Positions 23,952 through 38,453 of a stretch of DNA of 64,000 nt are shown here, one piece after another (the first letter of the stretch is position 1; every line of letters starts with the position of its first letter). Location: the NCBI GenBank assembly GCA_015179025.1, contig WHUX01000014.1, positions 186,001 to 250,000 on the forward strand, given 5' to 3'. Origin of the DNA: Terfezia claveryi. Taxonomy: Eukaryota; Ascomycota; Pezizomycetes; Pezizales; Pezizaceae. The position numbers and the translations under genes are program-made. The notes beneath the pieces are model-generated. The model saw only the letters and a program-made list of their open reading frames with translations, was not told the DNA's origin and made no database searches.

Positions 23952-25788
23952 TTATGCTGCGTCCTTAGCTTGCGCAAGGTCTTTAGGGATTTGCGGCATA
24001 AGACAAATATTTTCCATTGCAGATTTAGCGGCCTCGGCCTCTGCATTTGACTTCTGTGACTGCATTGTTAGAGTCCGGGCTCTCTTTCTAACAGCAGCTT
24101 CGGCGGCCCCTTCTCCTATCGCCGCTGCCCCTTCACCCATTTCCCAATCAGCCCTGACCTCCTTTAACACTGTCTCACACCACAGCTCCACTGCGGTATT
24201 GAATTCCCTCCAAGCTTCCCCATTAGTCCCACTTACTACAGCCATGACGTCAAATTTCAGCTTGACCTCCCATCTTAGCTCCGCTGCTTTTCTCCAGTAT
24301 CGAAGATTATCAGCCAGTCGGTACGGTTTGGAGAACTCGGTGTGGTATTGAGGGATCTGTCCAAACGGACGTTTTGACCTGCGTACGACATTATTGTGAA
24401 TCAGGATCAAATGAAGGCCCGTCTGCAGTGTCTTGAGGAATGAAGTTGGTAGACTTGTCTCCGGTGTTATTTCTTCCGGCTCAGGCAGTTTCTCGGTAGA
24501 TGAGTCAAAATAGGACATGAATAGGTGATTTCGGTCTTTTTTAGGAACAGAAGTTAGTACTCCGTCTGCGCAAGGAGATCCGGGAAATTCATCCATAGAT
24601 TGAAGGGGTTGAGGGGCTTGAAGGGGGTTGCTCTGCTGAGGGGCTGATGAGTGTATTTTATGGGGCGGCATACGGGCATATTTCCCAGTCCAATCTCCCT
24701 CCAGCCATTGTCTCCCCAACCGCTTCATTTCCGCAATGTCCCTCTCCTCTTCGTCCAGCGAAACCTCCACACTTTTAATCCAGTCAATCACGTGGTCTCT
24801 CTCCTCAATCTGAACCCCTCCTTCAAATTTACGTTGTACCATGCGCTTTAACACATCCAATACAAAAAGGAACTCCTCTCTCAGTGTCTTCTCATCTTTA
24901 GATGACAAGAGACTGATATCTGTGGTGTAATAATACCCTCGAGCAGCCCTCACTGCCGAAGTTGCAAGGTCCGTCAACTCCGTACAATGTATATCGTATA
25001 CACCTTGTGGTATCTCTTTCTCGTCAACTCCCCCTTTGCTTGCATCTCCAATCTGCTCTGGAATCGATTCCTCCCAACGCCGTTTTGTAATGGTCAGAGC
25101 CTCCCTGAGCTTCTTCCGTAACATGTCTGGGTTAGGCGCCGGTGGTACAGGCTTCATCTGCAGGTTATAGGTTGAAGTAGTTGGAGGGAGCATAAAGGCT
25201 TCATCTATATCAAATTCTTCAGAGGGAGACTCCGAGAAAAACTCGTGCTCTGCATCAAATGGTACGAGAAAGTCCGGCGAAGATCTCATAGACGAGTATG
25301 TCGAGTCCTGTAGTAGTGAAGCAGCATCAACAGATAATCTACTATTGTCTGAGGTATTCCCCTTTTTTTTCAATCCACTATTTGGTATTGTCAGTATGGA
25401 AACAACGATAGGGTTAAAGGTCATGTACTTACCCCCCCTTGCCATCAAGAAGCCCGGTTTTCGCAAAGAAATATTGTAGATGCTGAATGCTCCCCAATGC
25501 CATAACGCTCTCTCTTGATCGTGCGGAGTTTGAGAACTCGGTTCCCTCAGGCCTCGAGAATCCTCTTCGTTTCATTTCACCAGTATTCGTACGAGCAAGG
25601 CCAAACGAGTATCTTTTCGACAGAGTTGATGAGTCAGATGCCACTGAAGCAGACCTTTCTATCGGAGGTGCCTCCGTAGGTGGTGTAATTGGTGGGGACT
25701 GAATCTGAAGAGTCGGAGGCTTTGGTGTACTACCCACAGAGGAGCGGTCCGGGGCTGGTCGAGGCGGGGTCCGGCTAGTTGACGACAT
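23952..25788 (-). CDS. fungal protein of unknown function, 593 aa
   Basis: Two exons (25788-25433 and 25377-23952) join in frame across a 55-nt GT-AG intron. The N-terminal 90 residues are Pro/Ser/Thr-rich and probably disordered. A conserved-looking stretch LQYFFAKTGLLDGKGG straddles the junction. The rest is largely helical: acidic Ser-rich linker, then a long alpha-helical part (about 150-330) with ATSAVRAARGYYYTTD and EERDHVIDWIKSVE, a proline-rich spacer, and a C-terminal helical region with LHLILIHNNVVRRSKRPFGQIP. No catalytic motif, signal peptide or membrane span is evident. I do not recognise the family. It is divergent from the kinase gene downstream, with about 1.2 kb between. Confidence 0.8.
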
Positions 25789-26956
25789 TATGCTGCTCCC
25801 GAACTAAGAAGGGATTTCGAAATGGTAATTATAACAGGAATTGTTTATACCTGAGCGGGAGTGGCACCTATGTAATGCCGAGTGATGTAGTCGTTGTTGG
25901 GTTGGTACTTATGGCTGAGGAGAAACGTCTGTTCGCGTCCAAAAGGAGAGGGGAGATGATTGGCGGGGAAATTACATGGTTCACCAAGGAATCCCAACGG
26001 GATCGGCGTAGCAGAACCGCAGACGGCAGAGCAAGGAACATTCCATAATTCCAGAACACTACAGCAAAATAACGTCCTAATCTATACCACAAAGCAATAA
26101 AGAGGATAGGATCAGGCAAATACATGACGAGGTGTTTTGCGTGAAAAAAGCAGGGTTCATCGCACTTTCTTAAAGCGCATGCAGCTGTTGTAAGCGATTG
26201 GGTCTGGGATACTTGGAATTGAACTGTCACAATGTACATAACGAACTTGAACTAGACAGGTATGCAGCCAATTGCCTCAATTTCTAATTTAAGTATCTCT
26301 CGACGACAACCCAACCTCCAAAGCCACCGATTACGATACTATCCGAGAACTCATGTACTTTATACATAGCCCATTTTATACAACCCTATATACTCCGTAC
26401 TACAGTAGCTTGGTGAGCTTAGGCTTGAGGCTGACAATCTTTCTAACTCAAAGTGCCACATATATATTCATGTACTTGCCCTGAAGAGAAACCTTCTAAC
26501 TTTCGCTGCTTAACTTGCTGGAAGAGTTCAATGACGGGTAAAGGTAACCAGACTAGGGTAAAGGGCCAATTCCAGGTCACTCCGTAAAGCGGCACATTAA
26601 CTGCTTGTTTTGTATATTCCCATACGAGACTCATCGAGACGACTTGAATTCCGAATGCAGAAGATAGAGGGGCCCTGCTCCACCGAATACCAATCACATA
26701 TCACGCAAAGGCTTCTTTAGGCAGTACATTTTCTTATCACCACAGATACAATTCTTATGAAGAATGCTTCTAAGCTGGGCACCTGCGCTTAAACCAGCTC
26801 TTCACCCCAGCTTCTTCACCTTCTACTTGGTATCCGATACGCCGGTACGGAGGAAGAAAGCTCGAAACTTAATTGCCTCTTTTTGGTTTGTGGTCATCTT
26901 CTTGGGCAGGACATTACCACTTCCTTAACACCATTCTTATACATTGGTTGTCCATT
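25789..26956. other. divergent intergenic region upstream of the kinase gene
   Basis: This 1.2-kb gap separates two divergent starts and shows no coding pattern. A gtaaccagactaggg stretch near 26546 resembles the dispersed motif but lacks the ggcacaa half, so it is not counted as a copy. Confidence 0.5.
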
Positions 26957-29900
26957 ATGCCTTCCAGTAGGGCCTCTCCCGTTTTCACGAGGAAGAAAAG
27001 CTTCTGGCAAAGACGCCGCAAGACCCAGAGTGAAGAGAGCCCTTTGTTTAGCAGAGCGGACTCCTTGAATAGTGGAATTTCAGAGAAGGAGGCCTCATCC
27101 TCTTGTGAAGTCACAAAGGGTCCGAAAAATAGGCTATATAGACTTGTTGACTGGATCAAATCATGGTCAAAGAGGAAAGAACAGCATCAAGACCATGCCT
27201 ATCAGCAGCTTCAGAGTCATTCAGCCCCAGCATCTGGAAGTCGGGGTACACCAGCTGAATCTAGAATGGACTTAAGGTGAGTAGCTCTAATTGCTTCACC
27301 ATCCTACATTATCACTAATCAAGTCCCTAAGTAGATCTCTCCCGGAGCCTGTCCCTGTGCTTGATGGTGCAAATGACCAATCACCAAGCACCCGTGTATC
27401 ATTTCAGACCCCACAGCGAAATCTGCTCCGTCATCAATCACATCGGTATTTGCGAGTTGGATTGCCTACTACTGCACCCTCCCTCAAACATAGTACTTCT
27501 AGCCCTGGATTTATCCAGAGAAGATTCTTCCAACATTTTCAAGGCACTGTGATACGGCGGTCGGGTTCTCGGTCACTCAATATATTAGCTCCTCTTCCCA
27601 TGAATTTTTTCTCAGATACCCCTGATGTTGTCTCGACTCCTTCGTGGCGTCGTATTCCTACAATTCCAGCCGCTGTACCCTGCAGCGATTTATCTCACGC
27701 GACACTGCGAACAGTTGAGGTTACTACAGCAGCGAAGATATATCTTGAGTCGCATTTCTCCCAACTTCTTAGATTTCCAAATAGCCGATCTGTGCGGCGA
27801 AGGAAGTTTGAAAATCAACTCCAAAAGAGCGAGTTAAGTTATAATGAGAGGAGCATACTGAGAGAAGAATGGATGAAGAAGGAAACTGCTTATTTAAGAA
27901 GTCTCCGGAGTCAATCATTGAACGTGGACAATTATGAGATCGTGAAAGTCATTGGAAAGGGTGCATTTGGGGTTGTGAAACTAGTGCGTGAGAGAGACAG
28001 AGTTGCATCATGGCATGATCTATGGACTCTCGAGAATAGGCAACAATACCCTGACGTTCCCACTGACCATACTGGTGGACCAAGGGAAAAAAAAAACCAG
28101 TCGGAAGACCCCAATGGGTGCCACATTTTACTATCCGAATCGACAGCACACGTTCCTCAGCTTATAGATGGTATAACACAGCCGAAAGTTTATGCTTTGA
28201 AAGTCATGCAGAAAGAAGATATGCTTTTAGGTGGTCAAGAGGGACATCTGCGTGCAGAGAGAGATTTTTTGGTAGCTAGTCAAGGGAGCAAGTGGATTGT
28301 ACCGCTAGTTGCAGCATTTCAAGACCAAGAAAATTTGTATGGTACATACAGACAGCAAATGTCAACTTCAAACGCTAACCTAACTATAGATACTTGGTAA
28401 TGGAATATCTCATAGGCGGAGACCTTTTAGCCCTTTTGATCAAGAGGACTGTGCTCACAGAAGAGGAGACCAGGTTTTATGCAGCTGAAATGATTTGTTG
28501 TATCGAAGAAGCTCACGCACTGGGTTACATTCATAGGGATGTAAAACCAGGTATGCACCCCGCGTATCCATATACTTGCTGTGGGCTCATACGGTCTTAT
28601 TAGACAATTTCCTTTTTAACTCCCAGGGGCATTTAAAGCTTTGTGATTTTGGTCTGACCTTCTCGGGTCACCGGACTCACGATAGCGAATACCTTGACAA
28701 GCGAAGGCACAGTTTGTTGGAGAGTGTTGGAATTTTAGTTGAAGGAGATACAATTGATCGAAAGGAAAGTCGGCGTCTCCTTCATAATTTGAACGAAAGC
28801 ATGTCCTTTGAAGCTTCTCAGACAGAGGAGGACAACAAACCTACGTCTTGGCTCAAGACCGATAGAGGCCTAGCAAGAAGCATTGTAGGCACAAATCAGT
28901 AAGTACAGTTCACTTATGCGGCAATACTCTGAAGTTCTCCACTGATATGCTATCAGGTATATGGTACATTCACATTTCATACATGGATACATGCTGAAGT
29001 AATGATTTAATGAAACGTGGAGTAGGCACCTGAGGTGGTTCGAGGGGATGCATATGATGGGAGGTGCGATTGGTGGAGCCTGGGAATTATTATTTATGAG
29101 GTCCGTTGCTCTAACGAAGGACTCATTCTTTAACCTACTAAACCTAGTGGTGGCATTCAAAGTGCCTCTATGGATTTACTCCATTCAACGCAGGCAATCG
29201 CAGTGAGACTAGACAAAAGATCCTAGTTTGGCGCACCAATCTCATGATATTTGTTTTCCTTGAAATTCTGACTGAGTCCCCATAGAACTGGCGTAACACT
29301 CTAACTTTCCCTCTCGAGCCCAAGATCTCGCCTCAAGCATACCATCTTGTGGCCTCCTTATTGTGTGAAAAACAACACCGACTCACAGCAAAGGCCTATG
29401 CTCAAAATGGTTTTCACGCCCGGAATGACCACTCTGAGGGTGTAAATGGCTACGGAGGCTATATAGCATTCAATGACATCCTCCTACAGGAAGAAAGAGC
29501 AGCTAACCGAGCTGATCGGATTGTTCAAAGAGCAATCCATGTGTTACCGCATGACGGCATGGAGGTCAGAGCACATCCCTTTTTCAAAGGAATCGATTGG
29601 CAGAAGTTACACACCATAACACCCCCATTCGTCCCTGAAGGACTCAATGGAGCCGATGATACCAAGTATTTTGAAGAAGAGAGCTACCAAAGTACAAGTA
29701 TCGTTTCCAACAGCGCGAATCAGCAACTGCCACAGCCTAATTTTTCTGACGTCCATGAGACACAACCGCCAGAGCAAAACAATGAACTTAACATGAAAAA
29801 GCGAGCAAGGGATAAGCTTCTCCGGGACCCCATCCATGGGAAGGAATTACTCGAATTGCGGAAGGAAGTCGCTTTCTGGGGTTACACTTACCGTCGGCCA

Positions 29901-30092
29901 AAAACTCTTGATCCACGCGCCAGTGAGGTCACAGGGAGGCGAAGAGTCACTCTAGCTGGGTCCGCAAGAGCGCACTATGCAGCACCGGGCCGGCCATTGC
30001 ATGGGGCCGCACGAACAAACGAGACAAGGGATGGTGCAAATAGCGGGGAGTATTCCGGAACAACTCTTGATGGAGAGGAATCAGAGCTCTAA
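26957..30092 (+). CDS. AGC/NDR-family protein kinase, Ppk35-like
   Basis: Eight exons join in frame: 26957-27276, 27335-28336, 28390-28550, 28604-28898, 28957-28963, 29026-29100, 29163-29225 and 29286-30092, giving 909 aa. An NDR-type N-terminal segment ([14 protein letters not shown]) precedes the kinase domain. Motifs present are the Gly loop IGKGAFGVV (about residue 312), the ATP-binding Lys in YALKVMQK (about 394), IHRDVKPDN, DFG in LCDFGL, YMAPEVV and DWWSLG. About 65 residues separate the Gly loop from the Lys, much more than usual, and an insertion follows DFG as in NDR kinases. The tail has [11 protein letters not shown]. Exon 5 is a 7-nt microexon needed to complete Q-Y-M before APE. 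For exon 7 an alternative acceptor 12 nt upstream (29151) also stays in frame. Likely role is polarity/morphogenesis signalling by family analogy. Confidence 0.88.
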
Positions 30093-31387
30093 GTTATGCT
30101 TTCTGCTATTGTGCAAGGACTTTATACGATGGGTATACTGAAGATACCAGCTGTATTACATATCCAAGCTTTTCTGTGATAAAGGATCAGGAGGGCATGC
30201 AAATAAGGCGTTCCAGCCCAATTAGCCAGTTGCTGTGGTCCGATGTACCCTATTACAGAGCAAATATAGATGCGGCTCTGTAGGTACATATGATATGGAG
30301 TTCTTGCCTTGAGGTGGCTTTAGTGAGCGGTCTTTTTTGCTTCAACCTTGGAATTTCCGATCGCCGAGTGAGTGTTGCGTTATCTAAGATCACCGTATTA
30401 CATAAGGTACATATGTAGGTATGTATTTATGTGTAGGATTATACATCTGCATCACCCCGCGCCGCATCAGCCATCCACAGAATTGCCCCCGCATCTCTCC
30501 TATTTTCAGGCAGGGATAGCAGCCTTATGCCGCTTTATGTATCGAATTCGGATAAAAGTTGCACTCCTGATCGCGATTTCAAACTGAAAACAAACTACCA
30601 AAAAAAGAGTTTGTCGATTATGCTCATCAGATTAGATATTCCAAGCTTTTCGGCATTCAAATTTATGATCAACCAGATCTAGTCTCGTTCCCTAATCCTG
30701 TTCGCTGATCCGCAGTGTTCTTCCAAGGAGCCTATATCTGTGCTTGATAATCTTTACTTTACCTAGACTTCTTATCTACTTATTGTTATGGCCTTTCTCT
30801 GTACTCTTTTTCAATGATTTTCGACGGGGCACAACTTTTCTTATGATGGGCTCTGACAAAATTATGGGGTGATGAAGGTAGAGGGGGCTAGGGGGAATAA
30901 GTTATATATCAACTTGGCCACTCAATAAATCTAGCGTTGAAAATCAGTTACCCTGAACTTTTCTGCCCAAGCTAATTCTTTAAAGCGGCGTGGATAAGCA
31001 ACCAACGTCCATTACAACTATCCCCAGCCTGCTGCACTGCGTGCGTTGAAATCATGAAAGAATGACCGAACCTCGCGTCTAAGGACCTGTACAATAATTA
31101 CCTGATATGTCGTGCCTAGTCCTTATAGGCTGACATAAGCGCGTCTTGACTGACCCAAACGGCGTCCGATATCGTTACCTTCACGCTAACGTGAAAGGCG
31201 AGAAGGGGACTTCAGCTGTGCCCTTTCCCCATTATTACCCAATCTTCATCGTCACTCTCAGCCCCAACGGAGCATTTCAGTCCTCTCGCCCTCTATAGAA
31301 GCCCCATCTTGATCATCCCAAACACACTCGTTGGCTCGTTGGCTCAGCCTTGAACTTCATATACAAGCTAATCTCAGTTCCGTAACC
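30093..31387. other. intergenic region between kinase and sirtuin genes
   Basis: There is no supported gene. It contains one exact 19-nt copy (30942-30960) of aatcagttaccctgaactt, which recurs inside a UTP20 intron. The rest reads as unique sequence. Confidence 0.5.
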
Positions 31388-33043
<1,656 letters not shown>

Positions 33044-34799
33044 CTAGGGAAACACCCCTCCCGCAAATCGTAGATCTGCGGGCTCTGCCTTACTCTCCTA
33101 ATACACCCCAGACATGCAGCATCCTCATTGTTTGCACAACCCACTAATATTAGACTCAACATCATTACCACCACTATTGCTGTCTGTCCTATATCCCTCC
33201 CTGACTTTCTCATTTCTTTTCCAGGTACACATGCAATAGAGAAACTATCTGAGGCGCACTAGACTAGTCGGATGGGATTTGTTTTGTTAGCTTCATTCTC
33301 GTCTTGTGTTAGTTTCCTCCATCTCTCATATATATTGGTTTCGAGGGAGCCATGGCTATTGCGTCGACACAACGTATCAACTGATCTTTACAACACCATC
33401 TCACACGATTAACCCACTAGACCTACCCATGGTCGGGCATATCCTTGCCTTCCATACAGTTTCGACCTTTTTACTACTCGATCTTCCATTGTTTGGCCTT
33501 TACATCACTTTTCTCACTGGGGTTTTGCTTCTGGTTATGCACACATTTTGTTTTTGTCTTTGCTATCAAGGTACTGCACCATTAGAATTTGATATTCAGT
33601 GGGGGGACATTGGGATCTAGGATTGGCAATTGAGTAACTCAGGTTTTTGGTTCCGGTTGACCAGAACAGGCACAAGATGTTTCATTTCTATCTTTCGAAA
33701 ACCATTGATTATTACATTTTTGAATCTACAGCTGCAGGATCTTCACTCATATAAGCCCTCATAAGGGGGGAAAGTCGTGATATGGAGTACTAAAATGAAT
33801 ACAGGCATGAGACTAAGAATGTATAACCATTCCGGCATCTACCGTTTAAGAATAATATGACATCCCAAGTATTCACAGGTCTCATGTATCATTTGACTCA
33901 TTCGTTTTATGAGTGCCAACCAGACTATATGTACGACTACTTCTTTCAGATGTATCGCAAGATCGGAAATCTAACCACAGATATCGATTTGGCAAGTCCG
34001 AACCACAGGGTGACATATAAGCATGCTAGTATTTAAACTCAAACTATCGAACGTAACTAGCGGAGGTGTGGCATGGGAGCATGACGGCATGGTATCATGA
34101 CTCGCTTTGTTCCCCTGACGAAACGTGGTATTGTCGTAATCAGACCCGCTGTTATCCTAGACAGCTATGACGCGATTGTAATACAAACCATAGATAGTCT
34201 CGATCAGACCCTCGTAGAGGACCATAGACATCTAACGATACCCTTGATTTAGTTTAGGAACCTTTGAATGTCCATATCCTAGCTCCCAAATCGTTGGCAC
34301 ACATAAGCTTTTGAGGTTTGTTTGCTTAAATTGGTCTTGTCTTGGTCCATTATTCCCATTATTTAAACAGCATTGACAATGCACATGTAATACAAGTTTC
34401 CAACCCGTTCAGTTTCAGCCCCATGGGTCCATCTAGTCTGGGTCCATCCCTCTCTAGCTGTTGTACAGAGCTAGTCAAAAAGAAAAAAATTAAAAATTAA
34501 CCGAGGCCACCTCTATCCAAAATATGCAAAAAGCGAGACATGTAGTAAAGATCCGAGGCCGTAAGCAAATGAGAAGACATAAAAACACCGTAATTGTAGA
34601 GAATGTAAGAAGAAATAAAAAAACCAAAGAAATAGAGTAAAGTAACCAAACCTCATGAGATATCTTGAAATTTAAAACCCATAAACCATCTAGGCCATAA
34701 AAACAGGGGATGTATGAAAAAAAAATATTGCTTGAAAGTCATGAATTTATGAAATGCCAAATATCCGTGAATATTTTGTCGTGAAAATTCCCTAAATCA
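33044..34799. other. intergenic region, convergent gene ends
   Basis: The sirtuin gene and the Crh-type gene converge here. No coding pattern is supported. A reverse-complement copy of the dispersed motif (gtgccaaccagacta) is at 33913-33927. Short A-rich runs lie just before the Crh stop codon side. Confidence 0.5.
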
Positions 34800-36149
34800 C
34801 TATTTAAAAACCCAACCCCATCCCAACCATACCACGATGGCCATAATCAATGAAGATCCAAATCTCCCACCAGAAATGCTAGCAGCGGCATTGCCGGTAG
34901 TCTGAGGACCATTGGTTATCGATGGCGTGCTCGTGTTTCTTGGGGTGGTCACATCTCCCGTCCCAACCAGCCTCGACTGATCAGTAGTGAGAGTAGAGAT
35001 GTAAAATCCCGTAGATGAGGAGTGCGTAGTAGTGGTAGGTGGTAGGGTGGTCTTTGGGTCGTCAGCAGTTGTTTCCTTATCGTCGCCAGCAGTGGTAGTG
35101 GGTTTCGTACTCTTTGTTGTGGTGGAGCTGATACGTCCACTGTTGCTGGGGGCTCTGGGAGTGGTGGTTGGAGTGGTGGTTGGCAGTTGAGGGAGATCTG
35201 AGACGTCATTTCCAGGGTTATTGGAAGGTCCATTCATGATCTCTCCACCTTCTGAACGAATGGAAGCTGCGGATCCACTGTGGTCGGAGTAATAGTAGTA
35301 GGTTCCAGTCGAGTAATCCTGGATCTTGATGGACTTTACAACCATATCAAACGGGCCTTTGGTGTAGTCAGTGGGGCCCTGGGCCCATTTGATAATACCG
35401 GGTAAGTTCCCTGGGTCACCACCGGACCAAGACCCAATCTTGATCTGCATAGGGGTCTGAGGATAGAAATCACCCTTGACTTGGTCCGGGGTCAAAGTGC
35501 GAACGACGGTGCCGTCAATAGACCATTTGACGGACTGTGGTGTCCACTCAATGCCGTAACCATGAAAGTCCAGGTGGTTTACCGGGTGGAAAGCACCACG
35601 GTCATAGGTCTGGGCGTTTCCCTTGCCAAAATAGTTGGACTGAGCCTGGCCAACATCACTTCCAATCCACTCCTGTTTTGGATGTTAATAACAATGGATA
35701 CCCTTATAGAAGGTAGAGTTTGCAACATACCCAGTCAATTTCATCAAGAACGTCACTCAACAGTACCAAGGAGGATACGATTCCTGCCCCCGGCGCAGCG
35801 AGCAGTAGAGCATCAACCTTGCCGTACATGATGTAGAAGTTACTTCTAATTGTTGGTGCATCATTGGTCTTTTCGACTCGGAAGTGAGCACCATCATCCT
35901 TGTACAGAATCATTTCACCACTGACAGTGGCAGTGAAGCCAGGTGCCTCTCCTCCGTAAATATGCCCGTAGTTTCCACCTAGGGCGGGGTCTTTGGGACA
36001 TGCTGTAGAAAGCATTAGCATTGAACGAAAAGGTGGAATAGAATACACATACTCTTCTCCATTGGGTTACAGGGAGTGTACGTCTGTCCCAAAACGAGTG
36101 TGACGAAGACTGGTGAAGCAGCGAGTGCTATGAGGAGTGTGAACCTCAT
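34800..36149 (-). CDS. Crh-type GPI-anchored chitin-glucan transglycosylase (GH16)
   Basis: Three exons (36149-36053, 36002-35731, 35672-34800) give 413 aa. An N-terminal signal peptide (MRFTLLIALAASPVFVTLVLG) precedes a Cys-containing start and a GH16 beta-jelly-roll. The catalytic ExDxE signature reads DEIDWEW and is split by intron 2 right after DEIDW, with EW opening exon 3. Further family motifs are NYFGKG, HLDFHGYGIEWTPQSVKWSIDG and PMQIKIGSWSGGDP. A Ser/Thr-rich stalk and a hydrophobic C-terminal tail (SLIMAIVVWLGWGWVF) indicate GPI anchoring. The family cross-links chitin to beta-1,6/1,3-glucan in the cell wall. The ATG chosen puts the signal peptide at the exact N-terminus; an in-frame ATG upstream would add a charged leader. 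Confidence 0.93.
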
Positions 36150-37704
36150 TGTGATAATGAGGCCTCGAATTGGGGTTGATTTGCTTTGATTTTGTGACCT
36201 CAACTTGTGGACAATTGTCAATTGAGGTTCGCAAGGTAGCTGCAGCCTTCTTGATATCTCTGCTAGACCTGTCTGAACGAATGTTTTAAGTGAGGTAGTA
36301 GCTGTAACCCAATAGAATTGGGATTAAACGAATTCTGGTAGGAATATGTGTAGGGACGGGTGTTGCAAATAAGGAAGGCTGCGAAGCGGAAGGAGGAGTA
36401 GTTCTAAATACCAAAGCTCACCCAACTAGCCCCTCAGATTCTAGGTAGACTTACTAACGAATGACCGCCTGGACTGACTGGACCCTGTCTCTCCCACCTG
36501 CCCGCCCGAGGACCTCTTGTCCAGTTGAAGTTACGCAGCCCTGTCGAGCAGCCGCTTTCTCGCTCACCAGCACGCAAAAAAATGTTCCTGTGTGAATACC
36601 CAGTCAGTGCTTTCTGTGGCACGATGGGTAAATGGTCACCATTCTGTCTCAATATCCTCCTTTTTTTTCTCTCTGAGGCCAGTGTCGCATGTGGGTTTGG
36701 GAGGATGGGGCTATCGAAATCATCATGCCTAAGCAGCGGTGACAGCTTGAGATGGGATGGGCACTGTAGAGTGCCACTCAGCCCCAGCAGAAAAATACCA
36801 CTCTCTACTGAACTAGACCTGAAGAATCATCCCTTTTTGATCCTCAACAGCCAAACCCATCCAACGCACAGTTGCGAGCTTCATGCATATAAACATCTTG
36901 TTGAAGTGCACAAGCCTCAACGTGGTGGCGCTGTCGATGTCGTTTCCTTTCAGCGGCTGTTGCAACGACTCACCTCAGTTTCGGCCCTTGCCCTTCAAGC
37001 TTTGATCGTGGGGTCTTTTGGTTTCGGCGATAGGTTCGTTCAATGCGTGGCAGGCCAGTTTGTGGATAAATGGCCCGGGTTGTTTTTTTATTCTTCCTCT
37101 TTCGCTCTGCGAGTGCTGTGATTTTAGCAGGACGCGGTCTTCTACGTGTCAATCTAGCATGCAGTTTAAGATGACCCGAAGCCGATCGAGCTGCCCGGAT
37201 CTACATACTTGGTTCCTGCTGATTCCTGGCAATGAGCATTGGTGACGCCACGTTTGACCATCTCTCCCATGCCTGGTTCCGTTCTATTCGCATGCAGAGG
37301 CCAGTCACTTCCGAACTGCCAGCGTTGCCGACGAAGAGGTTGGGTACAGGGATTTACGATGTGGACTAACTGGACCCTGTAAACAATTATCTACTTTGGG
37401 CTCGATCACCCTTTCATATTGTGGCTGTAGGTAGATGTTTCTCGCTTGCTGACCCGCTAGTTTGCTCACGGCGCACAGCCCACTGAAAGCAGTAAGCGCA
37501 GAAAACCTCTGTCTCCAAGAGCTACAGAAACTTAGTCTGGTTGGCACTTGTAATCTCACTCTGTTGTGTGTGATTGATACGAATGTCTCAAACTTTGAAC
37601 CCGGCCAAATCTAGATTTGAGATATTTTATCCAGCCAAGCGTACGGTATCAGTAATTTTAATATTTCCGAAGTTGGTAAATTTCAGAGGTTGAAACGAAC
37701 GGCG
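36150..37704. other. intergenic region upstream of the Crh-type gene
   Basis: Open frames up to about 200 codons exist near 36525-37121 but lack any family motif, so they are not called. A motif copy tagtctggttggcac lies at 37533-37547. Two similar 18-nt words (ggactgactggaccctgt at 36472 and ggactaactggaccctgt at about 37363) occur in the same orientation. Confidence 0.5.
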
Positions 37705-38250
37705 ACTGTTGTGATACCCTTGAAGCCTACTAGTGAGCAGCCACCGTCTAGTGCACATCCCTGCAAACCCCCTTGCAACAGCGTTTCCAGCCACACTCGT
37801 GATATATCATGAGCATAGTGATTCCGGCTAAATGCATAGCCATGGAAGAGAGTACGCTCTACAACATGGTTATGCTCATATCCCACCAAGGTCAACCGAA
37901 GACTCAATATTCCCCTTTCCAATATGACCTCCCTGAAGAGCCACCTCCACCCCCTCAATGCTTGTTATAGGCCGGGTATCTAGCAGGAGAGCCTATGACG
38001 ACTAGAAGGCCATTTCCTGGTACCTATATTCATCTCAAAACAGCCTCTAGGGCAGCAGCCTTAAATATGATGGAATGGTATGCAATCAAAAAAAACCCAA
38101 AACGAGCTATTTTAAGAATTTACTAAATTTGCTCTATCTATGCTATCCTGGACCCTAGCCTTTCCCCCTTCTATAACCACTACTCCGTAGCATTCTCAAT
38201 TACTACGGAGAGGCCTCCAATAGCTCTAAAAGCTCCAATACCCCCTCTTT
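37705..38250 (+). repeat. left arm of the inverted-repeat element
   Basis: It aligns in reverse complement with 39570-40140. Outer edge begins near gatacccttgaagcctactagtg; inner edge includes tactacggagaggcctccaat. Edges are approximate because I aligned by eye. Confidence 0.7.
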
Positions 38251-38453
38251 GGCCTTCATGGGTTGCTTGTAATTGGGAGGTTTCTAAGGTTGTTGCAACC
38301 CCCTCATTTCAACCATTTGTTCCCCATCATCGATATTTCCCAATATCTAAGTATCCGCTAGTAGGCGAGCATAGTCTGATTAATCGAGCATTAGTCTAAC
38401 GTCAGCCTGGTGTGCCTGACCTACTATCTAGCTAGTATCCACTATAGCGTCCT

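Noticed and set aside
36525..37121. 198-codon plus-strand frame
   Set aside because: No conserved motif, odd composition, and overlap with other random frames upstream of the Crh-type gene.
36472..37381. Two similar 18-nt words as ends of an insertion
   Set aside because: Only one mismatch, but no further flanking similarity, no terminal signature and no coding content between them.
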